The notes under the pieces are model-generated. The model was not told the DNA's origin and did no database searches. It saw only the letters and a list, made by a program, of their open reading frames with translations. This document shows positions 1 through 7,563 of a DNA stretch of 26,918 nucleotides, piece after piece. How positions within the stretch are numbered: position 1 is the stretch's first letter; each line of letters opens with the position of its first letter. The stretch comes from Caryophanales bacterium. GTDB lineage: Bacteria > Bacillota_I > Bacilli_A > RFN20 > CAG-288. The stretch spans positions 1 through 26,918 of the forward strand of contig JAJVUU010000025.1 in assembly GCA_021621525.1 (NCBI GenBank), read 5' to 3'. A program made the position numbers and the translations under genes.

Positions 1-63
1 TTATAATAACTGAAATGGTAGAAATAAATATATTTTTCAGTGAAAATGTTTACAGGTTGGAAC

Positions 64-1980
64 TTATAATGCCATGTCGAGGTCAGCGTAAAGTTTTTCA
101 AGCTGATCCGTGAGCTTGGCTATCTCGGCAGAGATGGCTTCCATCTTCTTGCTGTCGGTATAGTTTTCTTCAAGATAGCAGGCGTCGGAAAGCTCCTTCT
201 TTCTTTTCTCGGCACGTTCGATCTTCTCCATGATCTTCTCCGGAGATTCCTTTGTGAGCCTTGTCTTTTTGAATGCAGGCTCTTCCTTTTTTTGCTGAAG
301 CTGGGCGATTCTCTCTTCCTTCTTCTGCTGGTTTTCCAGTTCGAGCTCCTCTTTCTCCTCGTTCATGATCTGAACAAGTTCTTTTTCCTTGAAGCTGGAA
401 TATGGCCCTTCATAGTAATAGCCTTTTCCGTGATAGAGATACAGCAGCTTGTTGCAGGTCTTGTCGATGAAGTCACGGTCATGGGAGATGATGACAAGGG
501 TACCTTCATATTCGTTGAGGGCATCGATGAGTTCTGAAATGGAAAGCATGTCGAGATGGTTTGTTGGCTCATCCAAAAGAAGAAGGTCATAGTCTTCCAG
601 GGAAAGCTGAAGAATCTCAATCCTCATCAGTTCTCCACCCGAGAGATCGCAAAGGTGTTTTTCGTTGGCCTCCTTATAGGTGAATGCATATCTTGCAAGG
701 CCGGAATAGATTTCTTCGTTTTCCATCCTCGGATACAGGTTTCGGAAGTGCTGGAAAAGCGTTTCGTCTGATTCATAGGAACGGATATCCTGTCTGAGAA
801 CGCCCATCGTCATATGGAAATATCTTCGTATGTCTCCCGAATAAGGCTTCAGTTCGTTGAGAAGAACTTTTCCGAAAGTGGATTTGCCGATGCCGTTTGC
901 ACCCATGACGGCCAGATGATCTTTGCCAAAGAGAGTGAAGGTGATGTCCTTGATGAGCGGCTTGTCATAACCGACGGATACATTGTTGAAATCCAATAGT
1001 TTCTTTCCTTCTCGGATTTCGCCTTTGAGACCGATGGAAAGGGATTTGTTTTTCTTGAGACTCGGATCACTGATGGAATTGGCTTCAAGCCTGGCAAGCT
1101 TCTTGACTCTGTCCTGGGCTCTGGATGCGAATCGTGGCTTTGGCATATAGAAGGTGATGAAGCGTTCCAGTCTTGCCTTTTCTTCTTCCTGTGCCTTGAA
1201 CCTGGCCAGTTCGTTTTCATACCGGTTCTTCTTTTCGATGGCAAAATTGTCATAGGTGCAATTATACATGGTATAGATGCCATGGTCGATGTCAAGGATG
1301 TGATCGGCAAGGTGTTTGACGAACGTGATATCATGAGAAACAAAAAGAACAGCACCTTGGTAGGATTTCAGATAATCCTCAAGCCATTCTATTGAAATAA
1401 TGTCGAGATGGTTTGTCGGCTCGTCCAAAATCAGAATATCTGGATTCAATAGGAGGAGCTTTGCAAAGGCGACTCTTGTCTTTTCTCCGCCGGAGAAGGT
1501 CGAGATTCTTCTTTCATAGTCACCCTTGGAAAAGGAGAACATGTTGAGAATCATGGCTATCTTGTAGCGATATTGATATCCTTCCCTGGCTTCAAATGCG
1601 TTTTGAAGACGTGCATATTCTTCCAGCTTTGCATTGTCGTTTTCATTTTGGGCGATTTCCTTGGATAGTTCGGAAAGCCTGTTTTCCATGCTGATGAGAT
1701 CTTTGAAGACGGAGAGTGCTTCTTCATACAGCGTATGGTCTGGATCCTCGATGACATCCTGTGAAAGATATCCGATCTTGATGTTTTTGGAGAAAACGAT
1801 TTGACCGCCGGAAACCTCTTCCTGACCAAGTATCATTTTGATCAGTGTTGATTTTCCGGAGCCGTTCGGACCGAGGATGGCGGTCCTGTCATGGTCTCTG
1901 ACGATGAAGGATGTCGGCTCGAAGAGTTTTACACCCGAAAACTCCTTGTAGACATCCTGCAATGATAATACGACGCTCAT
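64..1980 (-). CDS. ABC-F family ATP-binding protein (soluble, ribosome-associated type)
   Basis: The 638-residue protein has two fused nucleotide-binding domains and no membrane segments, which is the ABC-F plan. NBD1 shows Walker A GPNGSGKST (about residues 37-45), the signature SGGEKTR and Walker B with LDEPTNHLD. NBD2 shows GANGIGKST, LSGGELMR and a second LDEPTNHLD. Between them lies a basic helical linker (around MPKPRFASRAQDRVKK) that in ABC-F proteins reaches the ribosomal P-site tRNA. The C-terminus is a long charged coiled coil rich in K and E. Family members act on translating ribosomes (EttA, YdiF/Uup-like) or protect them from antibiotics. Nothing in the sequence separates housekeeping from resistance, though the YdiF-like layout suggests housekeeping. 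It starts 3 nt after the stop of the nucleoside phosphorylase gene, so the two are probably co-transcribed. Confidence 0.93.
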   Translation of the reverse strand: MSVVLSLQDVYKEFSGVKLFEPTSFIVRDHDRTAILGPNGSGKSTLIKMILGQEEVSGGQIVFSKNIKIGYLSQDVIEDPDHTLYEEALSVFKDLISMENRLSELSKEIAQNENDNAKLEEYARLQNAFEAREGYQYRYKIAMILNMFSFSKGDYERRISTFSGGEKTRVAFAKLLLLNPDILILDEPTNHLDIISIEWLEDYLKSYQGAVLFVSHDITFVKHLADHILDIDHGIYTMYNCTYDNFAIEKKNRYENELARFKAQEEEKARLERFITFYMPKPRFASRAQDRVKKLARLEANSISDPSLKKNKSLSIGLKGEIREGKKLLDFNNVSVGYDKPLIKDITFTLFGKDHLAVMGANGIGKSTFGKVLLNELKPYSGDIRRYFHMTMGVLRQDIRSYESDETLFQHFRNLYPRMENEEIYSGLARYAFTYKEANEKHLCDLSGGELMRIEILQLSLEDYDLLLLDEPTNHLDMLSISELIDALNEYEGTLVIISHDRDFIDKTCNKLLYLYHGKGYYYEGPYSSFKEKELVQIMNEEKEELELENQQKKEERIAQLQQKKEEPAFKKTRLTKESPEKIMEKIERAEKRKKELSDACYLEENYTDSKKMEAISAEIAKLTDQLEKLYADLDMAL

Positions 1981-1983
1981 GGT

Positions 1984-3321
1984 TTATTCTTTCTCGATGA
2001 CGAAGGTGCCGGTCGAATTGAGCGAAATCCTCTCTTCGACAGGGGAAGGGACTTCAATCGGATCGTCGCTGAAGTCGAAGTTGTTCAAAATAGAGGAGAC
2101 GAGGCTTTCCATGCCCGGCTTCTCAGTATATAAAGTCAGGATGACATCGCCCTTGGCGACTTTGTCACCAAGCTTTTTGGACAAGATGATGCCTGCTGCC
2201 GGATCTATGACATCGTCAAGTGTCTCTCTTCCGGCACCGAGTGTCATGCTGCTGACACCCAAAGCCATCGTATCAATCTTGCTGATATATCCAGATTTGA
2301 CGCTTCTGACCGGAATGGAATACATGCTGATAGGAAATTTCGAAGGATCGTCGATGTAGGATATGTCACCATTCTGTGCCTTGACAAAGGAACGGAAGAT
2401 CTTATAGGCGCTATCATCTTCCAGGGTCTGCTTCAATGCAGCGACGGCTTTGTCTCTTTCATTGTAGATGCCTGCCTGAAGAAGCATGGTGGCACCGCTG
2501 GAAAGACAAAGTTCGACGAAGTCCTTCGGCCCTCTGTTATGAAGGGTATCGATGGCTTCCTTGACTTCAAGGATGTTTCCGATGGCAAGGCCGAGAGGCT
2601 GATTCATGGATGTGATTTCAGCCTGTACGTTCTTGCCGAAATGGTTTCCGATTTCGACCATGAGCTTGGCAAGAGTCTCAGCTTCTTCCTTCGTATGCAT
2701 GAATGCCCCGCTTCCGTATTTGACGTCGAGAAGGATGCAATCGCATCCGGCAGCGAGTTTCTTTGACATGATGCTGGAAGCAATCAAGGGCATCGAATCG
2801 ACGGTTCCCGTGACATCCCTGAGGGCATATAATTTCTTGTCAGCCAAATCAATATCGGCACTCTGACCGATGATGCTCATGCCGACCTTGTTGACCGTAT
2901 CGATGAAATCCTTTGGGGAAAGGGAAATGGTCATTCCGGGAATGGACTCGAGTTTGTCGAGCGTGCCACCGGTGAAACCAAGTCCTCTTCCGGACATCTT
3001 GGCTACTTTGATGCCTAAGGCTGCGACCATCGGGCAGAGAACCATGGAAGTCTTGTCTCCGACACCGCCTGTGGAATGCTTGTCACATTTTACACCGTTG
3101 ATTTTGCTTAAGTCGAACATGACTCCGGAGTCCATCATGGCCTTGGTCAGGGTGAAGGTCTCCCTCTTTGTCATCCCTTGGAAGCGAATGGCCATCAAAA
3201 GGGAGGAAACCTGATAATCTGGAATTGAATCATTGCAATAGCCTTTGATCCAATACTGGATTTCCTCATCGCTCAGTTCTCTCCCGTTTTTCTTTTTTTC
3301 AATAATGGAAAGCATGTCCAT
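1984..3321 (-). CDS. pdp: pyrimidine-nucleoside phosphorylase
   Basis: The enzyme splits thymidine, deoxyuridine or uridine with phosphate to the free base and (deoxy)ribose-1-phosphate in cytosolic nucleoside salvage. The glycosyltransferase family 3 / thymidine phosphorylase signature is plain: KHSTGGVGDKTS (phosphate-binding loop), then SGRGLGFTGGTLDKLES. The helical N-terminal domain begins MDMLSIIEKKKNGREL. The C-terminal PYNP_C-like domain contains IDTMALGVSSMTLGAGRET. About 445 residues is the normal family length. I chose the ATG at 3321 because GAGAGGTG lies about 7 nt upstream. A GTG nine bases earlier overlaps that ribosome binding site. The bacilli-type specificity (Pdp) rather than strict thymidine phosphorylase (DeoA) is inferred from the likely lineage. 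Confidence 0.93.
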   Translation of the reverse strand: MDMLSIIEKKKNGRELSDEEIQYWIKGYCNDSIPDYQVSSLLMAIRFQGMTKRETFTLTKAMMDSGVMFDLSKINGVKCDKHSTGGVGDKTSMVLCPMVAALGIKVAKMSGRGLGFTGGTLDKLESIPGMTISLSPKDFIDTVNKVGMSIIGQSADIDLADKKLYALRDVTGTVDSMPLIASSIMSKKLAAGCDCILLDVKYGSGAFMHTKEEAETLAKLMVEIGNHFGKNVQAEITSMNQPLGLAIGNILEVKEAIDTLHNRGPKDFVELCLSSGATMLLQAGIYNERDKAVAALKQTLEDDSAYKIFRSFVKAQNGDISYIDDPSKFPISMYSIPVRSVKSGYISKIDTMALGVSSMTLGAGRETLDDVIDPAAGIILSKKLGDKVAKGDVILTLYTEKPGMESLVSSILNNFDFSDDPIEVPSPVEERISLNSTGTFVIEKE

Positions 3322-3367
3322 AAGAAGCACCTCTCTGAATGAAATGATATCGTTGTAAAATCAACTC

Positions 3368-3376
3368 ATTATACCA
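3368..3376 (-). promoter_or_regulatory. extended -10 promoter of the nucleoside phosphorylase/ABC-F operon
   Basis: On the minus strand the sequence TGGTATAAT is a perfect TATAAT hexamer with an upstream TGn extension, about 45 nt before the start codon. No good -35 hexamer is visible at 16-18 nt, as is common for extended -10 promoters. Confidence 0.55.
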
Positions 3377-3411
3377 CGTAAAGCATCGATTTTTTTAAAT
3401 TGGTCGAGGAA

Positions 3412-3446
3412 TCAAAAAATAAAAGGGACTGCGAATGAGTAGCCCC
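3412..3446 (-). terminator. Rho-independent terminator after the small hypothetical gene
   Basis: Reading the minus strand, GGGGCT and AGTCCC form a short GC-rich stem (3425-3446) followed by TTTTATTTTTT. It lies 15 nt after the stop of the gene ending at 3461. Confidence 0.6.
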
Positions 3447-3460
3447 ATGATAAAACAAGA

Positions 3461-3949
3461 TTATTCGATATAGATGACGACCCAACGATCGTTGTCGTTG
3501 CCCTGGTTGTTGTCGAAGATTCTTAAGAAGATGGTGTGGACCTTCTCGTCTCCGACATAGAAGAGCTGGGAATATTGCGTGATGTAGATATATTCCTGGT
3601 CGTCGCTGGCTTCTCCCTGAGTGACAAGGGCACGTCTTGCCTCAAAGCATTTCTTGGCTTTGCCGACAAGGGTATATCCACAATTGGATACACCGCTCAT
3701 GGGAATCTGCTTTCCGTCGTTGTGTACGAATTTGATTTCCGTGTTTGGATACAATACGCCGGTATAATAGTATTCCTTGGTTCCGTAGAGAGGCGAGATG
3801 TGGGCAGAGAACTGATGCTTTTCATTTTCCTGAACGAGATAGACATCTTCGCCGGTATCAGCTTCGGGTGCTTTGGTGACTTCGACAAGCGGTCTGCGTT
3901 CCAACGGCTTCACATTCTTGGAATGGCTGTTCTTTTTTACTTTGACCAT
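3461..3949 (-). CDS. hypothetical protein, 162 aa, unknown function
   Basis: I do not recognise a family. The first 25 residues are very basic (MVKVKKNSHSKNVKPLERR). The rest is rich in aromatic and beta-prone residues (EYYYTGVLYPNTEIKFV, YIYITQYSQLFYVGD, DRWVVIYIE), suggesting a small soluble beta-rich domain. There is no signal peptide or membrane segment. The ATG at 3949 is preferred over one at 3997 because AAAGGAG sits about 6 nt upstream of it, and the longer version would begin with a low-complexity YIIYIYII stretch translated from promoter-like TATATA DNA. It is divergent from the methyltransferase gene across an AT-rich region and ends in its own terminator, so it looks monocistronic. 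Confidence 0.7.
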   Translation of the reverse strand: MVKVKKNSHSKNVKPLERRPLVEVTKAPEADTGEDVYLVQENEKHQFSAHISPLYGTKEYYYTGVLYPNTEIKFVHNDGKQIPMSGVSNCGYTLVGKAKKCFEARRALVTQGEASDDQEYIYITQYSQLFYVGDEKVHTIFLRIFDNNQGNDNDRWVVIYIE

Positions 3950-4018
3950 GTATGTCTCCTTTGAGATAATGTATATATATATTATATACCGACCCATTGT
4001 CGAAAACGAGAAAGAAAT

Positions 4019-5332
4019 ATGTCAAAGAAACAGAAATGCAAAAAAACAACCAAGGAAACGTATGACTTTTCCAAACTGCTTGAATATTGTGATGAGGAAG
4101 AGAAGGAAAGGTTTTGCAACAATCTTTCTTCCCATAGCGTCTCTTCTCTGATCAGGAATCCGGATGCCTTGTCAGAAGAGGAACTTCTGACAGTTTTCCC
4201 TAATCTTGTCAGGGATAAGGAAGACGGTCTTCTTTATCGGTTTGACAAAGAGGAAGATGCTATCGGCAGGACTTTGGAACACTTCCTTGGAGATTTCTAT
4301 ATTTTGGATCCAAGCAGCGCAGCCATCTCCTTTTATCTTGCCCCTTACCTTAGAAAGAATTTCCTATCCTTGGACCTCTGTGCAGCTCCAGGAGGGAAAA
4401 GCATCGCTTTGGATATGAGAAGAAAGGATGGCCTGTATCTATGCAACGACATCTCCTGGGACAGGGCCTTGGAAATCAGCAAGAATGCACAGAGGATGCA
4501 TCTTGACAACATCCTGGTGATGTCCATAGATCCTCTCAAAATCGAAAAGAAAGAAATATTTGATCTTATCATTGCCGATGTCCCATGTTCAGGAAGCGGA
4601 ATGATCCGGAAAGACAAGAAGATGGCATTGGATTATTCCGATGAGAAGATGGAACGTCTTCTCTCTATTCAGAAGAACATCTTCGAAAAAGCATATTCCT
4701 TGGTAAGAAAAGGAGGAATCATCGCTTATTCTACCTGCTCTCTTTCGATGAAGGAAGATGAAGAACAGGTTGCTCTCTTTTTGAAGAACCATCCGGACTG
4801 CTCCTTGCTTTCGTTGGAAATGAAAACAGGCATGGTCAAGGGAAAGGATGGATATGGAATTCACATGGTTCCAGGCATCTATGATGGGGAAGGAATTTAT
4901 TTTGCCTTGATTCGAAAGGAAGGAGAAAGCGATGTCGTTTTGACTCCATATAGGAAAGCTATCGAATCCGTCCATGCGGATTGTCTTGAACTGCCTTATA
5001 AAGGCAACTCCTACTTTGTTTCCCGTTTTTATGAGGAAATCTCTGATTTCCCCTATTTGGCGCCAGGGTTGAAAATAAAAGATGATACAGAGCATCCGAA
5101 GTGCGAATATGATCATTCCTATTGCAAGCTTTGCAAGGATCTGCCGGTGATCGGACTTGATAGAAGCCAGGCACTCTCTTTCATCCAAGGCAATGAGCTG
5201 AGATGCAAGGATGAGGCTGATGGCGGTCTTGTCGTCCTTGCGTATGGAAACAGAAGAATCGGACTTGGAAAAAAGAATCAGGGGAAAATCAAAAATTACC
5301 TTCCGAAAGGGTTGAGAGGGTATCTTTCTTGA
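4019..5332 (+). CDS. RsmF/NOL1-NOP2-Sun family RNA m5C methyltransferase
   Basis: This is a SAM-dependent enzyme of the family that methylates cytosine C5 in rRNA (RsmB/RsmF/YebU) or tRNA. In its 437 residues the SAM-binding motif DLCAAPGGKS is followed by LCNDIS, then the two-cysteine catalytic pair: DVPCSGSGM (motif IV) and YSTCSLSMKEDEEQV (motif VI, with the nucleophilic Cys). The C-terminal part (roughly 340-437, including GNELRCKDEADGGLVVLAYGNRRIGLGK and a final NYLPKGLRGYLS) matches the PUA-like C-terminal domain of Gram-positive RsmF-type enzymes rather than the N-terminal NusB domain of RsmB. It lies head-to-head with the small gene to its left. No terminator is evident before the next gene, which has its own promoter. 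Confidence 0.88.
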   Translation: MSKKQKCKKTTKETYDFSKLLEYCDEEEKERFCNNLSSHSVSSLIRNPDALSEEELLTVFPNLVRDKEDGLLYRFDKEEDAIGRTLEHFLGDFYILDPSSAAISFYLAPYLRKNFLSLDLCAAPGGKSIALDMRRKDGLYLCNDISWDRALEISKNAQRMHLDNILVMSIDPLKIEKKEIFDLIIADVPCSGSGMIRKDKKMALDYSDEKMERLLSIQKNIFEKAYSLVRKGGIIAYSTCSLSMKEDEEQVALFLKNHPDCSLLSLEMKTGMVKGKDGYGIHMVPGIYDGEGIYFALIRKEGESDVVLTPYRKAIESVHADCLELPYKGNSYFVSRFYEEISDFPYLAPGLKIKDDTEHPKCEYDHSYCKLCKDLPVIGLDRSQALSFIQGNELRCKDEADGGLVVLAYGNRRIGLGKKNQGKIKNYLPKGLRGYLS

Positions 5333-5364
5333 CAAAACAATAATTATGTAATTCATCATTACGC

Positions 5365-5393
5365 TTGTCATTTAAAATAAAATGTAATAACAT
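5365..5393 (+). promoter_or_regulatory. sigma-A-type promoter of the ECF S-component gene
   Basis: TTGTCA at 5365-5370 and TAACAT at 5388-5393 are separated by exactly 17 nt. The expected start near 5400 leaves a short leader of about 20-25 nt, too short for a riboswitch, and none is visible. Confidence 0.6.
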
Positions 5394-5425
5394 ATACGCG
5401 TTCTTTCAAGGAGGCGTGTTTGATT

Positions 5426-6184
5426 ATGCCAAAAAAGAAAGTCGTTCTCATCAAGATGATCTATGTTGCGATGTTCTCTGCTCTTTGTTTTGCCGGTACC
5501 TGTATCAGCATCCCGATCGGTGCATCCAAGGTCCATCTGGGAAACTTTTTCTGTCTTCTTGCCGGCCTTCTTTGCGGCGGTCTTGTCGGTGGACTGTCCG
5601 GTGCCATCGGCATGACGCTCAATGACATCGTCTTTGGATATCCTTATGATACGTTCCTCAGGACGATGGTCTTGAAGTTCCTGATGGGATTCATTGTCGG
5701 CACTCTCTTCCGCTTCATGCTGAAGCATAAGGCAAACGGAACTCTTTTTTCCTGGATCAGCACAGCCCTGTCAGGCGGCCTTTTTGCCTATAGCCTCACC
5801 ATGTTTCTGACGGAGAGCCGAGATAAATATCTATGGACCATGGTGTTTTCAGCCATTCTCTTTGGCTTGATCCTGTTTTCGGCTATTTTCTCCTTCAAGC
5901 TCAACAATGTTCTCAAGTGCATATCTTTTTCCATCATCGTCGCATTATGTGTCAATGTCGTGGGTGAGTTCTACATCCGTATCCTCTTCAATACGTTTGT
6001 GCATGGTATGATTTATGAGACTGCTCTTGCTACATCGGTTTCAAAACTTCCCGGTGCTCTATTCACCAGTGTCGTAAGCATGGTCTTTGTCATTCCTATT
6101 TTCTATCCCTTGTATCGTGCAACCTATAAAATCAATAAGCTGGATGATTTAAAGGAATATATTGTTCTTGCTGAAAATAAATAA
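5426..6184 (+). CDS. ECF-type transporter S component (substrate-binding membrane subunit, PF07155-like)
   Basis: The 252-residue protein has about six hydrophobic helices. The early part reads MIYVAMFSALCFAGTCISIP, then KVHLGNFFCLLAGLLCGG, then SGAIGMTLNDIVFGYP. This is the pattern of the PF07155 S components (YpaA/DUF1393-like), where the first helix region and a VHLG turn precede glycine-rich helix packing. S components bind a vitamin or related micronutrient and borrow a shared ECF module (EcfA, EcfA', EcfT) that is not encoded here. The substrate cannot be read from the sequence. AAGGAGG at 5408-5414 is 11 nt from ATG 5426 and 5 nt from an in-frame TTG at 5420, so the true start may be two codons earlier. 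The gene is probably transcribed alone and ends before a long hairpin. Confidence 0.82.
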   Translation: MPKKKVVLIKMIYVAMFSALCFAGTCISIPIGASKVHLGNFFCLLAGLLCGGLVGGLSGAIGMTLNDIVFGYPYDTFLRTMVLKFLMGFIVGTLFRFMLKHKANGTLFSWISTALSGGLFAYSLTMFLTESRDKYLWTMVFSAILFGLILFSAIFSFKLNNVLKCISFSIIVALCVNVVGEFYIRILFNTFVHGMIYETALATSVSKLPGALFTSVVSMVFVIPIFYPLYRATYKINKLDDLKEYIVLAENK

Positions 6185-6247
6185 AGCGATTTTCTTTGAT
6201 AAGACAAAAACGTTTTATGATTCGATGTATGTCTATTTCCACCAAGC

Positions 6248-6279
6248 AATAAGCCTGATACAAATGTATCAGGCTTATT
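6248..6279. terminator. long perfect inverted repeat, probable bidirectional terminator
   Basis: AATAAGCCTGATACA (6248-6262) is repeated in inverted form as TGTATCAGGCTTATT (6265-6279), giving a nearly 15-bp stem with a tiny loop, 63 nt after the S-component stop. The flanks are A-rich on one side and T-rich on the other, so it could end transcripts from both strands, including the minus-strand gene at 6407. Confidence 0.65.
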
Positions 6280-6313
6280 TGACAAAGATGTGCTAGCGCA
6301 ACCCTTTTAATAC

Positions 6314-6334
6314 AATCCGTATGGTTGGATTTTT
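6314..6334 (+). terminator. weak second hairpin with T-run
   Basis: AATCC and GGATT flank an 8-nt loop and are followed by TTTT. It may back up the stronger hairpin upstream. Two copies of CCGTACGA follow closely (about 6337 and 6358). Confidence 0.3.
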
Positions 6335-6406
6335 GTCCGTACGATTTATAAAAGGCCCGTACGAACAACAGAATTTAGTTCTCTTCGCTATTGTTTCCAT
6401 TGTCGA

Positions 6407-6934
6407 TCACCTTCCTGGATCCTTGTTGGTAGAATCGGTGAACTCGATTGATGGATAATCACTAGCCATTGTATTTTTGAGTGACTCATACACTTCCCTG
6501 GTATTTTTCAAATGGTCTGGTTGGTGTGTTTTCTTGTCCTTGGTTTTAATCTGAAGCACAGAGTCATTATTCATTATCTTGATTTCAGCTATCTCATCAA
6601 CAGCGATTGTTTCCTTGCTACCATAATTGTTAAGGATAATATGATCCATGGATAACTCTATAGGCGCTAAGTTTAGATTATGGTTATTCCATCTTGTTTC
6701 CTTGACCAATAAAAAGAAAATAATAATTGAAATGATTAAGGTCAATACAACAATGGCAAGGCCAAGATATATCCTTTCAATATGCATGTGCTCTATCATC
6801 ATGAAGAAATCCAAGGCGTATTCTCTCGGCCAGGCTATCACAAAAAGAGCCAAGGCCAATCCCACTATCCATATAATTACCTCACCTTTGATGACTTCTT
6901 TTATCACGGATTCTTTCTTTCTTATTCCATTCAT
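6407..6934 (-). CDS. two-TM membrane protein of unknown function with a PH-like cytosolic region
   Basis: The 175-residue protein has two clear membrane helices (EVIIWIVGLALALFVIAW near 20-37 and LAIVVLTLIISIIIFFLLV near 57-75), then a soluble tail. The tail resembles the PH-like folds of small Bacillota membrane proteins (YcxB type): a beta-rich stretch with LSMDHIILNNYGSKETIAVDEIAEIKIMNN and VLQIKTKDKK. That comparison is from pattern only. Base composition is noticeably more AT-rich than in the neighbours (many AAT, ATA, ATT codons), which may indicate transfer. AGGAGTGA lies about 7 nt before ATG 6934. It is monocistronic as far as can be seen. Confidence 0.65.
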   Translation of the reverse strand: MNGIRKKESVIKEVIKGEVIIWIVGLALALFVIAWPREYALDFFMMIEHMHIERIYLGLAIVVLTLIISIIIFFLLVKETRWNNHNLNLAPIELSMDHIILNNYGSKETIAVDEIAEIKIMNNDSVLQIKTKDKKTHQPDHLKNTREVYESLKNTMASDYPSIEFTDSTNKDPGR

Positions 6935-7278
6935 CGTATCATCACTCCTATTTTACCTTTAAATAATTGCTTTCATAAGCATCTTCCTTCTCAGCTTCTT
7001 TACTGCTTCAGGATAAGTTATACAATCTTTCTCCGCTTTGATGTGTTGTATAAATTATAACTTTTTTTATTCATTTTAAGCCACAATAAGTACTTGTTTT
7101 TCTCAACAATGTCCCAAAAACATCCAAAGAAAACAGGCTCATAATACCTTTCGTTCCGTTGCACTGCCTACCGTTACGTAGTTGGACTATAAGAAAAAGC
7201 CCTGCAAAAGCACCTATCGGCACTCCTACAAGGCTGACTATTTATTTGGCTGATATGGATATTTATCCTTTATGCCAA
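6935..7278. other. intergenic region with an 8-bp inverted repeat; no gene seen
   Basis: No convincing coding region occurs in these 344 nt. TTATACAA (7018-7025) and its complement TTGTATAA (7046-7053) are 20 nt apart, upstream of the two-TM gene at 6934. This could be an operator or part of its promoter, as a TATAAT-like sequence (minus strand) lies nearby around 7053-7060. The rest (7080-7270) is AT-rich with no clear ORF or RNA fold. Confidence 0.4.
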
Positions 7279-7311
7279 TAAAAAAGGCCTGACCCTTGCG
7301 GTATCAGACCT
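7279..7311 (-). terminator. terminator of the tRNA-Val/tRNA-Thr transcript
   Basis: On the minus strand AGGTCTGA pairs with TCAGGCCT (8 bp, one G-T) around an 11-nt loop, followed by TTTTTT. It begins 13 nt past the CCA end of tRNA-Thr. Confidence 0.8.
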
Positions 7312-7323
7312 ATACTATTCTTA

Positions 7324-7399
7324 TGGTGCCGACTGCCGGACTTGAACCAGCCACCTACTGATTACAAATCAGTTGCTCTACCGGATGAGCTAAGCCGGC
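7324..7399 (-). tRNA. tRNA-Thr (anticodon TGT), CCA encoded
   Basis: It folds as a full cloverleaf on the minus strand. The acceptor GCCGGCT pairs with AGTCGGC, and discriminator A and CCA are encoded. The D stem is GCTC/GAGC, and the anticodon stem ACTGA/TCAGT has loop TTTGTAA with anticodon TGT (reads ACA). The T stem is GCTGG/CCGGC with the canonical loop TTCAAGT. It lies 5 nt downstream of tRNA-Val in the same transcript. Confidence 0.96.
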
Positions 7400-7404
7400 A
7401 CGTA

Positions 7405-7479
7405 TGGTGAGTGCTACGAGGATCGGACTCGTGACCTCTTCCGTGTGAAGGAAGCGCTCTCCCGCTGAGCTAAGCACTC
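7405..7479 (-). tRNA. tRNA-Val (anticodon CAC), CCA encoded
   Basis: The acceptor GAGTGCT pairs with AGCACTC, followed by A and an encoded CCA. The anticodon stem CTTCC/GGAAG holds loop TTCACAC, so the anticodon is CAC (reads GTG). The T stem ACGAG/CTCGT has loop TCCGATC, with C where nearly all tRNAs have U55. It is the first gene of a two-tRNA transcript with tRNA-Thr. Confidence 0.94.
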
Positions 7480-7563
7480 ATGAAGAGCCCGTATAGTTTA
7501 TCATTGAATGGCGGGCACTTCAAGGATTGATTTTGATTTCGATGAAAAATCAGCTTTCTATCC

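Noticed and set aside
4589..5371. 260-codon open frame on the minus strand
   Set aside because: It is antisense to the RsmF-type methyltransferase, has no ribosome binding site and gives no recognisable protein.
5333..5425. possible riboswitch before the ECF S component
   Set aside because: The predicted start leaves a leader of only about 20-25 nt and no conserved riboswitch core is visible.
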